Below, in pieces: positions 50,320-58,546 of a stretch of 64,000 bases of DNA (within the stretch, counting starts at the first letter, position 1; each line of letters begins with the position of its first letter). A program made the translations under genes and the position numbers. This stretch comes from Bacteroidales bacterium UBA4070 (GTDB lineage: Bacteria > Bacteroidota > Bacteroidia > Bacteroidales > VadinHA17). The notes beneath the pieces were generated by a model, which ran no database searches, was not told the origin of the DNA, and saw only the letters and a program-made list of their open reading frames with translations. Location of the stretch: assembly GCA_002383485.1 (NCBI GenBank), contig DFYY01000032.1, positions 31,632-95,631 of the forward strand. Reading direction: 5' to 3'.

Positions 50320-51961
50320 ACAGCTCGTGCAGGGGATCGCCGCTGGAGGCATTGGGCATTGGCACCTTGCATAAAACCGAGAGAGTGGTTGCTATATCCC
50401 TGGTGCTGACGCTGCGTGTGACAGACGACTTGCTGGCAGTCCACCCAAACCATATCAGCGGTACATGGCTGTCATATTCCCAGGGGGAGTTATGGCCGGT
50501 TACGTTGTCTGTCTTTTCAACCCATCCGGGATTCATGGCTATCATCACGTCGCCTGACCGCTGCTGGCTGAAGTTATTGCTCATCTTGCGCAGGAGGCCA
50601 CCGGCGAAGTCACTCATTTCGAAGGCCGAGGTGGGAACGGCGGCCGCGATACCCGAGAACTGCACCATGAAACGGGCCACCCTCTTCTGCATCTCATCGA
50701 GGTCTATCTTGGCATCCTCTATCAGTGAACGGTTAAGAAATATCTGACTGTCATAGAAACCCCTCACCCAGTCGCCCTGCCCGTAGATGGCATTGAGGTA
50801 GCTGCGCAGCAACTGCAGTGACTGGTTAAGCTTGAAGTACCCGGCAGGCACCCTGCTCTGCTCCAGCACGGCAGGAATCTCAGACACACCATGTGCCGAA
50901 ACGAGGTAAACCAAAACATTCTTTTTCCCAAGTGACCTGTCAATTCTTTCCAGCAGCTTCGAGATATTTCTGTCAAGCCTTACCAGCGCGTCCGCTGCCT
51001 CCACGGAAGAAGGTCCGAAACGATGGCCTATATAGTCAGTTGAAGAGTAGGTGACAGAAAGAAAATCAGTCACATCGTCCATACCCAGCTGCTCGTTGTC
51101 AATCAGCCTCAGCGCGAGCTCAGTGGTGAAGTCATCGGCAAATGGGGTCTCGCGAAGGACTGAGTAGTCCCGGGTGACATTTAACAGTTTACCTTTTGTT
51201 GACATGGTCTTGAGGTCATACGGGAACCATGTCTGACCGTTAAAACCTCTCTCCAGCAAGCTTGAGTCGGGCTGACACCCCGGATAGGTCGCCGGGTCCA
51301 GCAGAGGCTGCCATGGCTGGTTCAGATACTGGCCGGGAAGGAGCATGGCATTCATATCCATGAGCCACGGGGGAAGGCTCTGAGCATAATAACTGCTTGA
51401 CATCCATGTACCGGTTCGGTCATCAAACCAGTAGGCGCCGTCAGCCGAATGACCTGCCGTGATGATCGCTGCCATCTCACGTATACCTATACCGTAAACT
51501 TTGGATCCTCCACAGGTAGCCATCTGCAACTCATCCGAAAAACTCGATGACAACAGGTTGACAGGGGAAAAGAGACCTGTCTCAAAACTGCCTCCCACAG
51601 GACTGGCATCCGGATCCTGAACGCAGTAGATCATCTCGTTTTTGAAGGGATGAAACCATGAGTCAGAGGTGATGCCATGCGCTGAGGGCGATGCTCCTGT
51701 TGAGATTGTGGCAAGACCGGGTGCTGCCTGTGTGGAGAGGTAATCAATCGAAGCATTACGGTAGTAGGTTCCTTCGTTGACCATCCTCTTCAGACCGTTG
51801 TCAGGAAGAATATCCCATATGCGTTCAAGCTGGTCATAACGTAACTGCTCAACGACAATCCCGATCACAAGCTTCGGTTTGTCAGGGGGGATATAAGCAG
51901 ACTGTGCTGATAATGAATATGTTACAACAGAAAGATATAGAATTGTGATTAATCGTTTCAT
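50312..51961 (-). CDS. PafA-like alkaline phosphatase superfamily protein, active site altered
   Basis: 549 residues with a signal peptide (LITILYLSVVTYSLSAQ). It aligns by eye over its length with PafA-type phosphatases (PKLVIGIVVEQLRYDQL, STDYIGHRFGP, VTGHNSPWEYDSHVPLIWFGW). However, the zinc ligand Asp in VVDQ is E38, the nucleophile Thr in the TxPGH motif is A79 (TQAAPGLA, with His also changed to Leu), and the zinc ligand Asp of the DHG motif is A356 (SAHGV). Asp and His of STDYIGH remain. It is therefore likely inactive as a phosphatase. ATG 51961 is chosen over the open frame to 52042 because of the promoter at 51991. Confidence 0.85.
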   Translation of the reverse strand: MKRLITILYLSVVTYSLSAQSAYIPPDKPKLVIGIVVEQLRYDQLERIWDILPDNGLKRMVNEGTYYRNASIDYLSTQAAPGLATISTGASPSAHGITSDSWFHPFKNEMIYCVQDPDASPVGGSFETGLFSPVNLLSSSFSDELQMATCGGSKVYGIGIREMAAIITAGHSADGAYWFDDRTGTWMSSSYYAQSLPPWLMDMNAMLLPGQYLNQPWQPLLDPATYPGCQPDSSLLERGFNGQTWFPYDLKTMSTKGKLLNVTRDYSVLRETPFADDFTTELALRLIDNEQLGMDDVTDFLSVTYSSTDYIGHRFGPSSVEAADALVRLDRNISKLLERIDRSLGKKNVLVYLVSAHGVSEIPAVLEQSRVPAGYFKLNQSLQLLRSYLNAIYGQGDWVRGFYDSQIFLNRSLIEDAKIDLDEMQKRVARFMVQFSGIAAAVPTSAFEMSDFAGGLLRKMSNNFSQQRSGDVMIAMNPGWVEKTDNVTGHNSPWEYDSHVPLIWFGWTASKSSVTRSVSTRDIATTLSVLCKVPMPNASSGDPLHELFR

Positions 51962-51990
51962 AAGCATAAAAAAATCAGATAAATAAGTCC

Positions 51991-51998
51991 CAAAAATA
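51991..51998 (-). promoter_or_regulatory. -7 promoter element for the PafA-like gene
   Basis: The minus strand reads TATTTTTG, a full TAnnTTTG match, 30 bases before ATG 51961. It excludes the far-upstream start at 52042. Confidence 0.5.
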
Positions 51999-52048
51999 TC
52001 AGTTTTGGGTTTACCCGCAACCCGGCCGGCAAAAGATATCACCAGAGG

Positions 52049-53755
52049 CTATTCGGTTATTAACCGTGTGATTACTGCCTTGCCTCTTACCATGGGCCCT
52101 ATAGGCTCTTTCCTGACTGTTATGATATAGAGTCCGGGGGGTAGCGGTCCGAAGTCGCGTACAACCGGAACGCCTGGTGTGGCAGTTGTGCGGAAGCGTT
52201 CAACGGTAGCTCCGCCGGAAGTTGCAAGGGTGACAGTCACATCGCCTGTCACACTCTCAGGAGGCAGCAGACTGAGCCTGCCGCCGGAAGGGTTTGGCCA
52301 TATCAGCAGGCCGGTCGCGGGAGGATCAGGGTACAGGTCAGTTCTTCTTTGCAGTGTGATATCCCTCATAAGCAAAGGGCTGGCAGCCGTCAGTTCAGCC
52401 GTGAGCAGATACGGTTCATAGCCGGGGCAGGAGAATTCAAGGTTCCATGCGCCGGGAGGCAGCAGGCGACACCAGGCGCCGTAGAGGGTGTCCGACACAA
52501 CAAATGATGAGTCTGCGTCATGACCGGTGATGAATACCCGTGCGCTGAGCGGATCACCGCTCTCCGCGTCGGTGACCGTTCCCTGCACACCGGTAAGAGC
52601 TTCAGCGATATAACGAATCAGGGAGCGGTGGTTCCATTCCCACATTGCTTCGAGGTTTGAACCAGGAGTCATCTTTGTATCATCAATCTCCACTGTCACC
52701 TCGCGGCCGCCCAGACTGTATGTAACATAATCCTGTCGTCCCCCGGTTATCAGATACCACTGCCAGCCCCTGGTGACACCGTTGTCCATGAAGGTCATAT
52801 AACCGGGTGCGGCATGCAGGTGGACGGTATCGGCGTACCGTCTGCTGACGGTATTGAACCATATATCGTCAGGGTGGATTCGTGTCCATCTGTCCCACGG
52901 GTAGTTGACAACCTCGGCGCCGCTGTGAAGGTTCAGTGAGAGTGCAGGCCTTATCTTCTTCATGAAGTTTATCATGTCGGCAGTCTCTTTCTGCAGCGGC
53001 GGCGGCGGGCTGGCCGCCGGGTCAGGGAAGTTGCGGTTCAGGTCGTACCCGTTGCTGTTGGCCCTGACCGGGTAGGTCATTGTGTCACTGTCCCTGTACA
53101 TACCGTCAGGATTAGCCAGCGGGTTGATCCATATCTCCAGGCCTGAGACAAGCTCAGAAGCCAGTCCGCCGCTGCCGGCTGCGAGGTATTCGGAAAGCCT
53201 CATCAGCATAATGAACCCGGCTGGCTCATCACCGTGGATGGATGAACTGAGCATGACGGCCGGCTCCGGCTCATCGAGTTCGGGATTATCAGAGATCTTG
53301 AGTGCCAGCACTGCCCTGCCCATGATGCTGAGTCCTACGGTGTCAAGACGGCAGACCTCAGGCCATCGCTCTGCGATCTTGTGCATGATGGTGTCATAGT
53401 GTTTCCAGGTGGGGTACGACTGCCAGAGCATCGCCTCCGCGACGGATGAGGCTGTGTAAAAGGCCTTGTGTGGTACAGGTATAATAAGTTTGTATGGGAT
53501 GCCTGCAGCGATGAACTCCTCCGTATCGCGCTGCGAGAGACAGAGCCTGGCGATGAGGCCGTCACACGATACGACCGGGAAGCGCGAGGCCAGACTGGTC
53601 ATGGCATCAAATCCAGGATAGCCTATGTCAACCTCAGCCTGGCCGCGGAGCCTGACGGCCTCCCTGATGTCATCACCTGCCGGGCGCTGCTGCCCGTAAC
53701 CGTATGGCCTCCACAGGAGGAGCAGGAATGCAGCTATGACGAGGAGGTTTCTCAC
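52049..53755 (-). CDS. Zinc carboxypeptidase (M14) with type IX secretion domain
   Basis: 568 residues with a signal peptide (LLVIAAFLLLLWRPYGYGQ). The M14 zinc site is H174 and E177 (SSIHGDEPAG) plus H277 (LNLHSGAEV), and the catalytic Glu is E356 (VTVEIDDTKM). Residues 395-480 form a carboxypeptidase regulatory-like beta domain, and the last 80 form a type A type IX secretion domain (LLIWPNPSGGRLSL ... PPGLYIITV). So it is an exported, surface or extracellular metallo-carboxypeptidase. It follows ychF by 8 bases, and no promoter is seen between them. Confidence 0.92.
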   Translation of the reverse strand: MRNLLVIAAFLLLLWRPYGYGQQRPAGDDIREAVRLRGQAEVDIGYPGFDAMTSLASRFPVVSCDGLIARLCLSQRDTEEFIAAGIPYKLIIPVPHKAFYTASSVAEAMLWQSYPTWKHYDTIMHKIAERWPEVCRLDTVGLSIMGRAVLALKISDNPELDEPEPAVMLSSSIHGDEPAGFIMLMRLSEYLAAGSGGLASELVSGLEIWINPLANPDGMYRDSDTMTYPVRANSNGYDLNRNFPDPAASPPPPLQKETADMINFMKKIRPALSLNLHSGAEVVNYPWDRWTRIHPDDIWFNTVSRRYADTVHLHAAPGYMTFMDNGVTRGWQWYLITGGRQDYVTYSLGGREVTVEIDDTKMTPGSNLEAMWEWNHRSLIRYIAEALTGVQGTVTDAESGDPLSARVFITGHDADSSFVVSDTLYGAWCRLLPPGAWNLEFSCPGYEPYLLTAELTAASPLLMRDITLQRRTDLYPDPPATGLLIWPNPSGGRLSLLPPESVTGDVTVTLATSGGATVERFRTTATPGVPVVRDFGPLPPGLYIITVRKEPIGPMVRGKAVITRLITE

Positions 53756-53763
53756 CTTGCCTG

Positions 53764-54852
53764 TTATACGTTGAACCTGATGTGCAGTATGTCGCCGTCG
53801 TCAACCACGTAGCTTTTGCCTTCAATCATCAGCTTGCCGGCCTCGCGGCAGGCATGTTCCGACCCAAGCCGGATGAAGTCAGCATACTTCATCACCTCAG
53901 CCCTGATGAATCCCCTCTCGAGGTCCGAGTGAATGACACCGGCGGCCTGGGGTGCCGTCATGCCGGCGGTGATGGTCCACGCGCGTATCTCCTTCGGCCC
54001 CACAGTGAAGAAAGTCTGCAGGTTCAGCATCTCATAGGCTGCTCTCACGAGCTTGTTGACACCCGGCTCGGTCAGTCCGGATGCCTCCAGAAACTCCAGC
54101 CGGTCAGCCTCCTCGGTGAGGTTGGCTATCTCCGCCTCGAGGGCTCCGGCAATCACAAGTGGCTCTGCCCCCCTGGATGAGAGAAACTCCCTGACGGCGC
54201 TGACATAGAGGTTGCCGCTGACGGCAGAGGCTTCGTCGACGTTGCAGACATAAAGTACAGGCTTCATCGTCAGGAGGAAGATATCGTCGACATAGTTCCT
54301 ATCCTCCGGCTTCAGCTCCAGCGAGGAGGCATTCTGAAATCCTTCGAGATGATCCTTGTATGCTGTCAGCACCTCAATGCCGTGCTTTGAATCCTTGTCG
54401 CCGGTCTTTGCAGCGCGTTCCAGCCGCTGGATCTTCTTTTCAACCGACTCCAGGTCCTTTACCTGAAGCTCAAACTCGACATTCTCAAGGTCCCTGACGG
54501 GGTTAACAGACCCGTCTATATGAGGCAGGTTGTCATCATCAAAGCAGCGAAGCACATGTATAAGGGCGTCAGTGTTCCTGATCTCGCCCAGCAGGCGTGC
54601 GCCGGAACTGTCACCCTGGCCCCTTACCAGCCCGGGAATATCAACTATATCTACAGTGGTATGTACGATACGCTCGGTAGACTGGAACTTTTCCAGTTCA
54701 TAAAGCCGCCTGTCAGGTACCTGTATCACCCCAAGGTTGGCCTTGACACCTGTTCCGTAGGTGTTGGTCTCACCCCGGGTGTTGGATATACAGTTGAAGA
54801 TTGTGGTTTTTCCCACACTGGTTATCCCTATAATTCCGCATTTTAATGGCAT
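53764..54852 (-). CDS. ychF: Redox-regulated ATPase YchF
   Basis: 362 residues of the Obg-like YchF/OLA1 family. The P-loop is GITSVGKTTIF, the G3 equivalent DIPGLVRGQGDSSGARLLGEIRN, and the ATP-specifying NVDE replaces NKxD. A coiled helical hairpin lies near 125-200 and a TGS domain at the C-terminus (IIHSDLERGFIRAEV). It is associated with ribosomes and stress responses. A consensus -7 element lies 21 bases upstream, so it heads the pair with the M14 peptidase. Confidence 0.96.
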   Translation of the reverse strand: MPLKCGIIGITSVGKTTIFNCISNTRGETNTYGTGVKANLGVIQVPDRRLYELEKFQSTERIVHTTVDIVDIPGLVRGQGDSSGARLLGEIRNTDALIHVLRCFDDDNLPHIDGSVNPVRDLENVEFELQVKDLESVEKKIQRLERAAKTGDKDSKHGIEVLTAYKDHLEGFQNASSLELKPEDRNYVDDIFLLTMKPVLYVCNVDEASAVSGNLYVSAVREFLSSRGAEPLVIAGALEAEIANLTEEADRLEFLEASGLTEPGVNKLVRAAYEMLNLQTFFTVGPKEIRAWTITAGMTAPQAAGVIHSDLERGFIRAEVMKYADFIRLGSEHACREAGKLMIEGKSYVVDDGDILHIRFNV

Positions 54853-54872
54853 GTCTCATTTTTCTCTTGCTG

Positions 54873-54880
54873 CAAAGTTA
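54873..54880 (-). promoter_or_regulatory. -7 promoter element for ychF
   Basis: The minus strand reads TAACTTTG, a full TAnnTTTG match, 21 bases before the ychF start codon. Confidence 0.5.
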
Positions 54881-54932
54881 CCAAAAAGAGGCTATCAGCA
54901 GGTGCGCGGGCGGGGTGTCATGCACTTTTTGT

Positions 54933-54940
54933 TAATTTTG
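54933..54940 (+). promoter_or_regulatory. -7 promoter element for the second ECF-sigma cassette
   Basis: TAATTTTG, a full TAnnTTTG match, 66 bases before ATG 55006. It suggests the cassette has a housekeeping-type promoter in addition to any autoregulated one. Confidence 0.45.
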
Positions 54941-54961
54941 GGTGGAGAAGATTAAACCATT

Positions 54962-54977
54962 GACGCCTTCTGGCGTC
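54962..54977 (+). other. Stem-loop in the ECF-sigma leader
   Basis: GACGCC, loop TTCT, GGCGTC: a six-base GC-rich perfect stem in the leader, 29 bases before the start codon. It could affect translation initiation of the sigma factor. Confidence 0.45.
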
Positions 54978-55005
54978 TGACTGACAAACACTGCCGGAAA
55001 GGTCA

Positions 55006-55548
55006 ATGTCACATTTTACCGAGGATGATATCAGGGCTGCTCTTGCCACGGATGCCGAAAAGGCGTTCCGGATGATAGTTGATACCTACGGATCAAAGCT
55101 CTACTGGCATATCCGCCGGCTTGTCATCACACATGAAGACACTGATGACGCACTCCAGAATACCTTTATAAATGCATGGCGTAAGATAGGCTCCTTCAGG
55201 TTTGACAGCTCATTGCTGACCTGGCTCTGGTCAATAGCCACCAATGAAGCCCTGACACTTATCAGAAGAAGGGAGAGACAGAGCAGTGTTTCGCTTGATG
55301 ATGTGGAGGGAATCCTTTCGGATTCAGCCGAAGGCAGCAACTGGTTTGACGGCGATGCCGCGGAGGTGAAGCTGCAAAATGCCATTCTCGGGCTTCCGGA
55401 GAAGCAACGTATCGTCTTCAATATGAAATACTTTGATGATATGTCATATGAGGATATGAGCAGCCTGACAGGCACCTCGGTTGGAGCGCTGAAAGCATCA
55501 TACCATCATGCGGTAAAAAAGATTGAGCAATTTTTAAAGAATGATTAA
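55006..55548 (+). CDS. ECF RNA polymerase sigma factor (second cassette)
   Basis: 180 residues. Region 2 is KAFRMIVDTYGSKLYWHIRRLVITHEDTDDALQNTFINAWRKI, and region 4 is LPEKQRIVFNMKYFDDMSYEDMSSLTGTSVGALKASYHHAVKKIEQFL. It is not a close copy of the sigma at 41.9 kb; region 2 and region 4 differ at many positions. It has its own -7 element and starts a three-gene series with two small envelope proteins, paralleling the first cassette. Confidence 0.94.
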   Translation: MSHFTEDDIRAALATDAEKAFRMIVDTYGSKLYWHIRRLVITHEDTDDALQNTFINAWRKIGSFRFDSSLLTWLWSIATNEALTLIRRRERQSSVSLDDVEGILSDSAEGSNWFDGDAAEVKLQNAILGLPEKQRIVFNMKYFDDMSYEDMSSLTGTSVGALKASYHHAVKKIEQFLKND

Positions 55549-55581
55549 ACCTATGCCTCATCACGGCATCAAACAGAGGTC

Positions 55582-56100
55582 ATGAAACTCAACGATGAAA
55601 TAAAAAAGGGAAATCCCTTCAGGGTACCGGAAGGCTACTTCGACAGGCTGGCAGACCGCACTATGGCTGCCATCAGCAAGGAGGAGAGCAGGAACGGAAT
55701 CATGGAGGCTCAGCATGAAGGAGTACAGCCGGGGACAGTGCAGATGAAGATCCGTAATGAGGATAAGCCTGCTGCTGCACCAACGCACGCAAAGATGCGG
55801 ATTATCAGCATGAAGCCATTCCTCTCGCTTGCTGCTGCAATACTTGGATTTGCAATTGTTACAGCTGTGACGGTCAGGCTGGTAACCACTGACCGCTCCG
55901 CAGAGGGTTATGAGCCGGGCGCCAGCCTTTATGCTGATCTGGCATTCGAGGAGCTGGATGCATATATGCTTGAAAATGAGTTATTCGTGGCAGAGCCGGT
56001 AACTGAGGCACTGCCGGAGGAGAAAATCTCATCAGAAGCCATAATTGAATACCTGATGACGGAGGATATCGATCTCAATGATATTTATGAACTGTTATAA
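55582..56100 (+). CDS. Probable anti-sigma factor, bitopic membrane protein
   Basis: 172 residues. The opening KLNDEIKKGNPFRVPEGYFDRLADRTMAAI is a motif seen at the N-terminus of many Bacteroidota membrane proteins encoded after ECF sigma genes. One transmembrane helix follows (FLSLAAAILGFAIVTAVTVRLV, about 76-97) and an acidic periplasmic tail ending in a DLNDIYELL box. It begins 33 bases after the sigma gene. Anti-sigma function is inferred from gene order; no zinc anti-sigma motif is seen. It ends 7 bases before the next gene. Confidence 0.65.
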   Translation: MKLNDEIKKGNPFRVPEGYFDRLADRTMAAISKEESRNGIMEAQHEGVQPGTVQMKIRNEDKPAAAPTHAKMRIISMKPFLSLAAAILGFAIVTAVTVRLVTTDRSAEGYEPGASLYADLAFEELDAYMLENELFVAEPVTEALPEEKISSEAIIEYLMTEDIDLNDIYELL

Positions 56101-56107
56101 GATAAAG

Positions 56108-56623
56108 ATGAAGAGACTGATTTTTACAATGATTATCCTGGTGATGGCTGGCGTTGGCGCCATGAACGGCCAAGGACAAGGCCAGGGATTCGGGCAGGGT
56201 GCCATACAGCCTGACGGTGAGAAACTGACAGCGTACAAAATCGCCTTTTTCACAAAGAACCTCGAGCTTACATCTGCGGAGGCTGAGAAATTCTGGCCGC
56301 TGTATAACGACTACTCTGCAAGGAAGAACAAGCTGCTTGCCGACCGTCTCTCAACCATGCGTTACGCTTCACAAAACGAGGCAAACATGAGTGAAGGTGA
56401 ACTTGCATCGACAGCTGATAAACTGGCCAAGTCCTTTGCCGACGAAGCTGAAATGGTGGTATCCTTCAATGAGAGCCTTAAGGCGGTTCTGTCACCAAAG
56501 AAGATAATCAGGCTGTACCAGGTTGAGAACCAGTATAAGCAGCAGTTGCTTCGCGAGCTCAACCAGCGCAGGCAGGGTACCGGCCAGCCCGGGATGCGGG
56601 GCCGCGGGGGTCAGACTGGCTGA
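56108..56623 (+). CDS. Secreted Spy/CpxP-like helical protein
   Basis: 171 residues with a signal peptide (IFTMIILVMAGVGAMNGQ) followed by a GQ-rich repeat segment (GQGQGFGQG). The mature part is helical with LTSAEAEKFWPLYNDYSARKN, a pattern related to the LTxxQ motif of Spy/CpxP stress sensors, and a C-terminal Arg/Gly/Gln-rich tail. It is third in the second ECF-sigma cassette. A role in envelope stress sensing or as a chaperone is a guess from these features. ATG 56108 is chosen because the earlier in-frame start lies inside the previous gene. Confidence 0.7.
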   Translation: MKRLIFTMIILVMAGVGAMNGQGQGQGFGQGAIQPDGEKLTAYKIAFFTKNLELTSAEAEKFWPLYNDYSARKNKLLADRLSTMRYASQNEANMSEGELASTADKLAKSFADEAEMVVSFNESLKAVLSPKKIIRLYQVENQYKQQLLRELNQRRQGTGQPGMRGRGGQTG

Positions 56624-56639
56624 TGGTATATAAGGGGAG

Positions 56640-58007
56640 TCAACTCTTCCTGATGAATGACGGGAGTGCAGATAGTGAAACGGCTATCTGTTCTCCCGTC
56701 TTCATATTTTTTACCGTAGCCTGGCCGGCTGCCAGTTCGTTGCTGCCGGCAATGACCACATAGGGAATCATCCTTGCATCGGCATAGGAGAACTGCTTCC
56801 TGAGCCTGACAGGTTCGGGATATAGCTCGGTGGCTATGCCTGACTCACGGAGAGATCCTGCTATCTTCATCAGGGCCGGCAGTTCTTCCTTCCCGAAGTT
56901 AATTATCAGAACCCCCGTGGAAGAGCCTGTCTGTTCCGGGAAGAGGTTAAGCTGCAGCATGACATCATATATCCTGTCTGCCCCGAAGGAGACTCCCACC
57001 CCTGATACTCCCGGCAGTCCGAAAATGCCGGTCAGGTCATCATACCTGCCGCCGCCGCATATGCTGCCGAAAGGAAGATCGGCAGCCTTGACCTCGATGA
57101 TCGTGCCGGTGTAATAGTTCAACCCCCGTGCCAGGGAGAGATCCATCTCAACGGCACAGCGCAGAGGCTGCAATGCAAGGTAACCCAGCAACTCCTCCAT
57201 CTCCGCGATCCCTTGCAATCCGACCGCCGAGGCGGCCATAATATTTTTCAGTTCAAGGAGCTTTTCTACTGATGACCCGCTCAGACCCAGGACCGGCTCC
57301 AGCCTTGCAATCGCCTCGGAATCAATGCCGCGCTGCAACAGCTCCTGCCTCACCCCATCGCTTCCGATCTTCTCAAGCTTGTCAATGGCAACGGTAATGT
57401 CAGTGATCCTGTCGGCCGCACCTGCAATCGCGGCAATACCCGCAAGTATCTTGCGGTTGTTGATCTTAACCGTGATATTGATACTCAGATCCTTAAATAC
57501 ACGGTCAATAATCTGCACCAGCTCGGCTTCGTTGAGGAGCGAATCACTGCCGATCACATCCACATCGCACTGAAAGAACTCCCTGTACCTCCCCTTCTGA
57601 GGTTTGTCAGCCCTCCAGACGGGCTGTATCTGGTACCTGCGGAATGGAAAAGTAATCTCGTCACGGTGCTGCACAACGTAACGGGCAAAGGGAACGGTAA
57701 GATCATACCGGAGTCCCTTCTCGCTGATCTTCTGAGTCACGGTTGAGGTATCGGCCCGGGAGAGCGTCTCAGGTGCTACGTCTGCAAGAAAGTTACCGGA
57801 GTTGAGTATCCTGAAGATGAGCCTGTCACCCTCTTCGCCATACTTGCCCAGCAGTGTGGAAAGGTTCTCCATGGCAGGAGTCTCTATGGGGAGGTACCCG
57901 CAGAGCGAAAAGTTCTTGCGGATTATACCGAAGATATGGTTCCGGCGAAGCATCTCTGCCGGGGAGAAGTCGCGCGTGCCCTTAGGTATGGATGGTTTCT
58001 GGGACAT
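56640..58007 (-). CDS. hisS: Histidyl-tRNA synthetase
   Basis: 455 residues, a class II synthetase. Motif 2 lies in FRRYQIQPVWRADKPQKGRYREFFQCDVDVIG, and the His-specific loops are LARGLNYYTGTIIEV and GSICGGGRYDDL; an anticodon-binding domain occupies the last 95 residues (GVLIINFGKEELP ... IPYVVIAGSNELAAGQATVKNM). Length is usual for Bacteroidota. It has a -7 element 20 bases upstream and converges with the Spy-like gene with a 16-base gap. Confidence 0.97.
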   Translation of the reverse strand: MSQKPSIPKGTRDFSPAEMLRRNHIFGIIRKNFSLCGYLPIETPAMENLSTLLGKYGEEGDRLIFRILNSGNFLADVAPETLSRADTSTVTQKISEKGLRYDLTVPFARYVVQHRDEITFPFRRYQIQPVWRADKPQKGRYREFFQCDVDVIGSDSLLNEAELVQIIDRVFKDLSINITVKINNRKILAGIAAIAGAADRITDITVAIDKLEKIGSDGVRQELLQRGIDSEAIARLEPVLGLSGSSVEKLLELKNIMAASAVGLQGIAEMEELLGYLALQPLRCAVEMDLSLARGLNYYTGTIIEVKAADLPFGSICGGGRYDDLTGIFGLPGVSGVGVSFGADRIYDVMLQLNLFPEQTGSSTGVLIINFGKEELPALMKIAGSLRESGIATELYPEPVRLRKQFSYADARMIPYVVIAGSNELAAGQATVKNMKTGEQIAVSLSALPSFIRKS

Positions 58008-58026
58008 GTCAGGATTGATTTCCCGA

Positions 58027-58034
58027 CAAAAATA
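58027..58034 (-). promoter_or_regulatory. -7 promoter element for hisS
   Basis: The minus strand reads TATTTTTG, a full TAnnTTTG match. The implied leader is only about a dozen bases. Confidence 0.5.
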
Positions 58035-58097
58035 TGAAAAAACGGCGTACAGGGATGATATTCACCGTATGCATATCATGTGCATTATTATGACGTA

Positions 58098-58119
58098 GCG
58101 GCAGGTCTGAGACCTGCCG
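58098..58119. repeat. 22-base palindromic intergenic repeat, copy 2
   Basis: The same 22 bases as at 44141-44162, with arms CGGCAGGTCT and AGACCTGCCG around a central G. This copy lies between the DUF4870 gene and hisS, both on the minus strand. Confidence 0.75.
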
Positions 58120-58124
58120 GTACC

Positions 58125-58139
58125 CCGTCACGATGACGG
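58125..58139. other. Small hairpin adjoining the palindromic repeat
   Basis: CCGTCA, loop CGA, TGACGG: a six-base perfect stem immediately next to repeat copy 2 and 6 bases from the stop of the DUF4870 gene. The two adjacent hairpins may together end that transcript, although no T tract is seen. Confidence 0.4.
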
Positions 58140-58144
58140 ATTAT

Positions 58145-58501
58145 CTATTGGATGAAAGGAATAGAGATCGGGTATTTGAATACCTCGCCCTTTGCGGCCC
58201 TGATACTGGCAACGATGATGCAGACCACTTCGAGAATCCCGAGGGCAATCAGCAGGGGTATACCTACTATGATGAAACACAGCGGAATAAGCAATACTGA
58301 GTAAAGCAGCATGGAAATCTGGAAGTTGAGTGAGGCCTTCCCGTTCAGGTTGACCCATTCGGATTCATCCTTCCTGGATATCCAGCAGATCAGCGGACCG
58401 ATGATCCCGCCAAAGGGGAAAAAATAGCCGGCAAATGCTGACAGATGGCAGAACATTGACCAATCACGCTCTGACTGGGTGTAGGGTTTAATCTCTTCCA
58501 T
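58145..58501 (-). CDS. DUF4870-domain membrane protein
   Basis: 118 residues. The pattern SERDWSMFCHLSAFAGYFFPFGGIIGPLICWISRKDESEWVNLNGKASLNFQ is the DUF4870 (YidH-like Tic20-related) family signature, with three hydrophobic helices (residues about 25-45, 60-85 and 88-105). The function is unknown, and the gene is common in bacteria. It lies 45 bases after the gene for a secreted protein of unknown family, on the same strand. Confidence 0.88.
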   Translation of the reverse strand: MEEIKPYTQSERDWSMFCHLSAFAGYFFPFGGIIGPLICWISRKDESEWVNLNGKASLNFQISMLLYSVLLIPLCFIIVGIPLLIALGILEVVCIIVASIRAAKGEVFKYPISIPFIQ

Positions 58502-58546
58502 TGGTTTTTTTCTAAAAGACGGTGTATGTATTGAAATGCTGCATTA

